Shown: positions 59,008 through 64,000 of the stretch, one piece after another
Numbering within the stretch: position 1 is the first letter of the stretch
How the letters are laid out: each line of letters opens with the position of its first letter
Assembly (NCBI RefSeq): GCF_025698545.1
Contig: NC_068571.1
Coordinates: forward strand, 48,083,733-48,147,732
Direction: 5' to 3'
DNA: 64,000 bases
DNA from: Gossypium raimondii
Lineage: Eukaryota > Streptophyta > Magnoliopsida > Malvales > Malvaceae
The notes under the pieces: generated by a model
The model's input: only the letters and a program-made list of their open reading frames with translations
Database searches by the model: none
What the model was told of the DNA's origin: nothing
Made by a program: the position numbers and the translations under genes

Positions 59008-59340
59008 TGTTAAAATATAATTTGAAATTTAGTTCTTATACTTTTATTTTTAAGAATTTAGTCCCTTACATATCAAAATTCAAATACAATCATTAACACT
59101 GTTAGAATTATTTTATCAAAATTTAAGTTCATTGCAATATCATTTTTTAGTTAGATCTACTAAGTGACTTTTTTATTTTAAAATGTCACACCAACAAATT
59201 GAACAAAAATAAAAATAGTATTAACAAATAGACCTACATTTTAAAAGCTAAAAGGTAGAGGACTAAATTCTTAAAGATAAAAGAATAGGACTGAATTTCA
59301 AATTTCTAAAAGTACAGTGACTTATGGCTTATTTTAACCT
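59008..59340. repeat. Inverted-repeat MITE next to the tRNA gene
   Basis: The left GTTAAAATATAATTTGAAAT and TTTAAGAATTTAGTCC pair with the reverse complement of the right (GGTTAAAATAAGCCATAAGT, CTTTAAGAATTTAGTCC). It is the same family as 39664-40034 and starts about 20 bases after the tRNA. Confidence 0.85.
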
Positions 59341-60009
59341 AGCTTTTTATGTTTTTAAGGGTCATTAAACCTTTCTTGGTGAGTATTTGTTGTATTTGAT
59401 ACACTAACAGTATATTTTTTAAACTCCACAAATAAAGTTATAAATTTACCATATATATTATTTTTAACTATACTCTATACCCAACCTAGGTTGTGAAACT
59501 TTTTTACTTTTCAATCAAAATCCCACATTTGCTATTCGCATGGTCTGAGTTGTTAGAAAAACTAAATAAGAAATTGAAACAATAATGATGGTTTTGAGGG
59601 CATGTAGAACACTTGTCTTAAGGTTTTATTACAGGGGGTTTGATCAAATTGGTTTATCAATTTAGTCTTTATAGTATTGAAAAGAAATTTTAAAAGTTTT
59701 TATGATTTTGTAAGTGAAATTAAACTGCAATTAAAAATTAAAAATTTCCAAGATTAATTTGACTGGGTCTTAAAAACTTCCCATCTTTTATATAGGCATA
59801 GAATACGTGTATGTTTCCATGAATAGTATGCAAGTTAAATATCTGATGGTGTTTGTCGAAGCTATTGTAAACCCAAAATTGGACCTCGGAAAAACCATCC
59901 ATTCGGCTTGCTATCCCCATCTCTCTCAACCCTATTTTTGTTGTTTCATTTAATCTTTTAAAGAAAATTGAGACAAAAGAAAACCACCAAAAAAAAATAA
60001 AAAATAGAC
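59341..60009. other. Intergenic DNA and leader of the 60-kb gene
   Basis: No gene recognised. A C/T-rich and A-rich leader (AAAGAAAACCACC) precedes the ATG at 60010. Confidence 0.4.
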
Positions 60010-60713
60010 ATGCTTTTGCCTAAACTGCCTCCGCTCCTCTGCCATAGGGTGGAGGAGATTCGGAGAAGCAGAAAAAGGGCTGTTGCTGACTCCGGTGAAG
60101 ATCTTATTTCCCAAAATGATAATAGTAATGAATCAAATGGAAGTCAAAAGCTTTCCACTGTACAAACAAATGATAGCAACAACAGAGAAAGAAGAAGTCA
60201 GAGTTTTGAGTTTGGCAGTGTAGATGGCCCTCTTAATTGTCCAAGCTCACCAAGCTTCAGATTTTACATTACACCTTTGGTCAAGGATAAGAAGAATGAT
60301 GATAATTGTAATTGTAAGTACATTTTTCATGTTTTCAATCTTGAATTCTGAATTTTTCAACAACAACCATTTTTATTGTTGTAGGCAAAAATGATCTTAA
60401 GAAGAAAGAGTCGTTTAGCAAATCCGATGGGACGGACGAATCCCAGACATCCAGTGAGGTAATTTGATATCCCAAACACCAACATCGTTAGGCCTGTTCA
60501 TAAGCTTCAACAAGATAAATTTTAGGGAATTCTAAGTGTCGTGCATGAATACTTCTAATGAAAATGAAAATGAGGTTGACATAGTTGAAGGTTTTCTTAT
60601 TTCAGGAATCGCCAACGAAGCTGAAAAATGAATCAAAAGGGACGAAAATGTGGTGGCTAGTGCCTTGGGGGAAATATGTGAAAAACTTGATTCATATTAA
60701 ACCATGTTGCTAA
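60010..60713 (+). CDS. Small three-exon gene, function unknown
   Basis: Exons 60010-60313, 60385-60458 and 60606-60713 join in frame to 161 residues, with good GT..AG sites (ATT|GTAAGT; GTAG|GC; GAG|GTAATT; TCAG|GA). I do not recognise the family. Visible: a basic cluster RRSRKRAV (residues ~20-27), a hydrophilic Asn/Ser-rich stretch (SQNDNSNESNGSQ), a SEFGS/SPSFRFYITPLVKD patch, a Lys/Ser-rich middle (KKKESFSKSD), and a C-terminal aromatic/basic end MWWLVPWGKYVKNLIHIKPC. There is no signal peptide or membrane helix. Codon and splice quality argue for a real gene. It may be a plant-specific disordered nuclear protein, which is inference from composition only. Confidence 0.75.
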
Positions 60714-62202
60714 TTGTATGTTATGGTAGTCATCGAGATTTTTCATTCAGCAAAGTTAGATGATTATGCTAACATTAAAGGAGAAAAGAGAGCTTATTTC
60801 TTTCTTTCTCTCTTCTCTTTTTATTTTAACTATATTCCACCGCTCTTAGGAATAAATCTCATAATTATTTATTATGTGGATTAAATTTTATATATACAAT
60901 TATATTTTTATAGTTATCGAAATTAAACTCCACAACTAGAAACACTTACAAAGCCATTGAAAAGAAACAAACAATATCAAGTTCCGTCTCATTCAAGCCT
61001 AACACTCTGAGTGATCTTGAGAACATATTAGCAATATCCCTTAACACTCCTCCACAACCTGTCAAACCATCAACATTGAACTTAACCATGCTCTTTTAAG
61101 GGGGAAGCCAAGAAATCCTTGGTCTAAACCGAGGAAGCAAAGCACCAACACCACACAATTTTGGTGAAATCCACCAAGAGGTTTCATTAATGTAACTCAA
61201 TCATTTGGTTTATCTACTCTAATTTGTTCAAATTTAATCTTTATAATTTTTGAATTTTACAATTTCAATATTAACACTAACAACGAATTGGTAGATTTTG
61301 AAAAAACTATGATGAAAGTTGAAAATAAATCTACGTAAAAAACACTTAATATGCATGGTCATGTTAATGGAACATGAAATATCACAGTTGGATGGTTAAA
61401 AATTAGTTGTATAAGAAATTACGAAATAATAACTTAAATTTACATCGATGTAAATAAATCTCTTCCTTTTAATTATACAAAACATTGTGAATGTAATTAA
61501 TATTCTGGTTAATTAAATAAAACAATATAAAAGTTGTAATAATTTGTATAATCAAATGATGAATCTACTTGCAGTGCAGAATAATTTTACATACTAATAT
61601 TTTATGTTATATTTCATTAATGTAATTATACATGTCAAATTTTTGTTTTATATAAAAAAAACTTTCGTAATTTAAGTAAAAAATCCTCCTTTTAAAACTT
61701 GAAGCAATTAATTTTAGATTTTTACCTCTATGTTTTATATAAAAAATCTTTCAAATAATTAAATAAATATATATTAATGGTTAAATTTTAAAAATATTAA
61801 TCGGAGTAAATTAGTTTAAGTTTTATACCAATGTAAAAAATCCTCCTCTGATTTTCTTTTATAATTGTCTAATTATAAAATACATTAAAAGATTAATAAT
61901 AATGTGTAATTGAATAACATTGTGTAAAGCTAACCCTAAAACTTGAAGCAATTAATCTTAGATTTTTATTCAAAGCTGATGAAAATATTGAACATTTTGC
62001 ATTGTCATCCAAAAGAACTGTACAACAAAAAGTGGGATTGCATAGGCAGATTATACACCAAATAATGTGGGATCTTGGCATGGATTATACACCAGATATT
62101 TATATGATCAGATACAAAATAGAGGGGGGCAGAATAAATGGGAAAACCGCATTTTAAGTCCCTTAAAAAAAAGGTTTATGAATTTGGAAAACTATTCTAA
62201 TT
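60714..62202. other. Intergenic DNA between two convergent genes
   Basis: AT-rich 3' flanks of the unknown gene (plus) and the kinase gene (minus). A C-rich stretch near 61010-61180 (CCTAACACTCTGAGTG, CCACAACCTGTC) has stops in all frames and is probably gene or transposon debris. Nothing else was seen. Confidence 0.45.
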
Positions 62203-64000
62203 CTAGCTACGAATCACCTCAGACTTACCTCGGAACAGGAAATCCATTGATAGGCCTATCAAGGATGGTTTGAAACCGCGGATGAACTTTCTAGACGGAG
62301 CCCTTTGGGGGTCTTTATTGGTTTTCTTTCTTCTCGAAGAACCGACGACAGGTCCAGGATTTTTAGCAGATTCGGATGACTTAGAGTTGAAAATTGATGA
62401 GCCGAAAGTAGTGTCAGTTGCGGAAAAAGATAGAGGCCCTTTATGTAAAGCATCTAATGGATGCCCAACAGCTCCATCTTGATGGGGAGGTGGGAATTTC
62501 TCACTCTTGCTTTTTGCATTTGTTTGTGTCATTACTCTCCATTTCTGGAAAAAAAAAAACCAATCAAACAAACAAGTATCGGCATTAAACCCAAAAGTGA
62601 CCGAACCGTGGCCGAAATGGTCTAAAAATGTGATCAAACAAACATAATACTCAAGAAAAGTATTTCAAAATTCAGCCTTAACTAACAAAGCCAAGCACTT
62701 AAAGCTAATATTTGTAATTGGAACAATTTAGATGGAAATTAATATGCAGCAGCTCAGAAACTTCGTTCATGAGAAATTCTCAAAATCAAGTGAAATGAAC
62801 ATAAAATGGTAAAAGCATTAGTAAAAGAATATGAAGAGAAAAGTGTCTCACTTACATCTAAGTTTGCTTGAATCTCTGCATTTGCTTCGGGGGCAGGAAC
62901 TGCTCGATTAGCACGTTCACTAACTTTAACTTTCCTAGCACCATCAACTGCATTAACCTTGCTGGCTAGACCTCTTTGCCTATGCGGGAAAAATGCATGT
63001 CAGCTACCAGAATATAGCCAAACTACAAAACGAAAACAAAAAGTGGAAAAAAAAAGAAAGCTGGCTAACCTTCTGGCTTGTTCGTCTCTCAATTTTACAT
63101 CCATTTCTTTGCTCGGGGGATACTTCGGTAAACTTGACGGCTCACAAGCATATGGTTCAGTGGTAAAGAACTGCAGACAGGAAATGAAATAATTAAACAT
63201 GGAATGCTCAACATAAATCGATAAAGCTATTTTGAAATATATATAAATAAGGATCATAGGTAAAACATGAATATTGGTTTTTCCCGAGAGATGCATTAAC
63301 AAAGCTGATACAACTCACTTCACTGTTAAGAGCTGCAGTGGCAGTACTTCGTTCTTCAGGGTCTATTGAAAGAAGAGTTTCAATAAGAGGTAAAGACGAA
63401 GACGGAAAATCCTTGAAAGTTTCAGCTATACAGCGTTTGTATGGCTGCTGTGGCTTAAAGAGCGTTGCATTTGGCAATTTGGATTTCTTCCAATATTGCT
63501 CGGAAGGGGATCCACATAACTTGAATATCTTATGCAGTTGTTCAACCTAAGCAAGCGAAAAAATATGATGTCAATTGCCAAGATCATTCGGGATTGGCTT
63601 ATTAAGCCTTGACCAATGTCCAAAGCCATCACCAACAATAGTTCCAAGGTTGAGCATAATGTGTTTTAAGCATCTAAAACTCAAACCCATACGGGCCAAT
63701 AATGACCATATGCATTAATATACCATACACTAAGTATGAGCAGATCAATAAAAGAGAGAAATTTTATACCTCTGTCCTTCCTGGCATTATCGGCTTCCCA
63801 GAAATTAGCTCAGCCAAAATGCACCCAGCACTCCAGAGGTCAACCCCAACACCGTAATAAGTTGCCCCAAGAAGTAGTTCAGGTGGACGATACCAAAGAG
63901 TAACTACTCGACTAGTCAAGGGTTTCTTCTGCTCAGGATCATAAAAGGTAGCCAGCCCGAAATCAGCAATTTTTAAAATCCCTTCATTGTCAATAAGAAG
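62203..64000 (-). CDS. CDK-like Ser/Thr protein kinase (At1g54610-type), 3' part
   Basis: Partial gene running off the right edge; its N-terminal half is not in the window. Minus-strand exons: beyond 64000 to 63770, 63319-63546, 63070-63170, 62856-62979, 62203-62544, in frame to a stop at 62203. The first visible exon holds ADFGLATFYDPEQ, VVTLWYRPPELLLG and YGVGVDLWSAGCILAEL with GKPIMPGRTE; the next holds VEQLHKIFKLCGSPSEQYWK and DPEERSTATAALNSE. This is the kinase C-lobe with the CDK-family 'G.PIMPGRTEVEQLHKIFKLCG' signature. The C-terminal extension (EPYACEPSSLPKYPPSKEMD, KWRVMTQTNAKS) ends APSRKFIRGFKPSLIGLSMD, typical of this plant CDK-like subfamily with a long tail and often N-myristoylated N-terminus. 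No lesion was seen. Substrates are unknown. A GTAAGT inside the last exon (near 62230) could allow an alternative end. Confidence 0.93.

Noticed and set aside
1-64000. CRISPR arrays, operons, bacterial genes, rRNA
   Set aside because: No regularly spaced identical repeats with unique spacers, and no prokaryotic gene organisation or rRNA motifs. The window is plant nuclear DNA.

Overview
This is nuclear DNA of a flowering plant, probably a cotton (Gossypium) or another Malvaceae species. The support is the many short exons with GT..AG introns, a chloroplast-targeted enzyme gene, MORC, SWEET and CDK-like genes of land-plant type, a plant mobile domain (PMD) fragment, and a dense load of AT-rich repeats, MITEs and LTR fossils. 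The species is an inference from repeat style and protein similarity, not proven.

Layout. 1-9.4 kb is gene-free: a LINE RNase H remnant (about 1.3-1.65 kb), a long LTR-like repeat (about 1.65-4.17 kb), and a Mutator-like element (about 4.76-9.4 kb) that carries a PMD remnant and a roughly 1 kb foldback. 9.7-20.5 kb is a 20-exon MORC-family ATPase gene, plus strand, with a young Ty1/copia element in intron 2 and three coding or splice lesions. 22.3-24.8 kb is an apparently intact gene for glutamate-1-semialdehyde 2,1-aminomutase (chlorophyll and haem synthesis) with a tRNA-derived SINE in intron 1. 27.4-55.7 kb holds three clade III-like SWEET sugar transporter genes, all minus strand, each with the same six-exon plan. 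The first two (27.4-29.3 and 47.7-49.1 kb) are a recent duplication whose similarity reaches into introns and flanks. They are separated by 18 kb of repeats: an alternating tandem array split by a 2.46 kb LTR-like insertion, MITEs, a decayed copia element and a LINE 3' end. The third SWEET (53.3-55.7 kb) is older and more diverged. 50.9-58.2 kb also contains two copies of one old copia LTR. A tRNA-Gln(UUG) lies at 58.9 kb, a small three-exon gene of unknown function at 60.0-60.7 kb, and the 3' half of a CDK-like Ser/Thr kinase gene runs off the right edge on the minus strand.

Working together: the host genes do not form a pathway. The one functional cluster is the SWEET array, where duplication, exon divergence and repeat insertion appear to be making paralogs with different proteins and different upstream regions. 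No CRISPR, operon or bacterial-type features are present. Exon models were built by hand from splice consensus, frame continuity and remembered family sequences. No searches were run.
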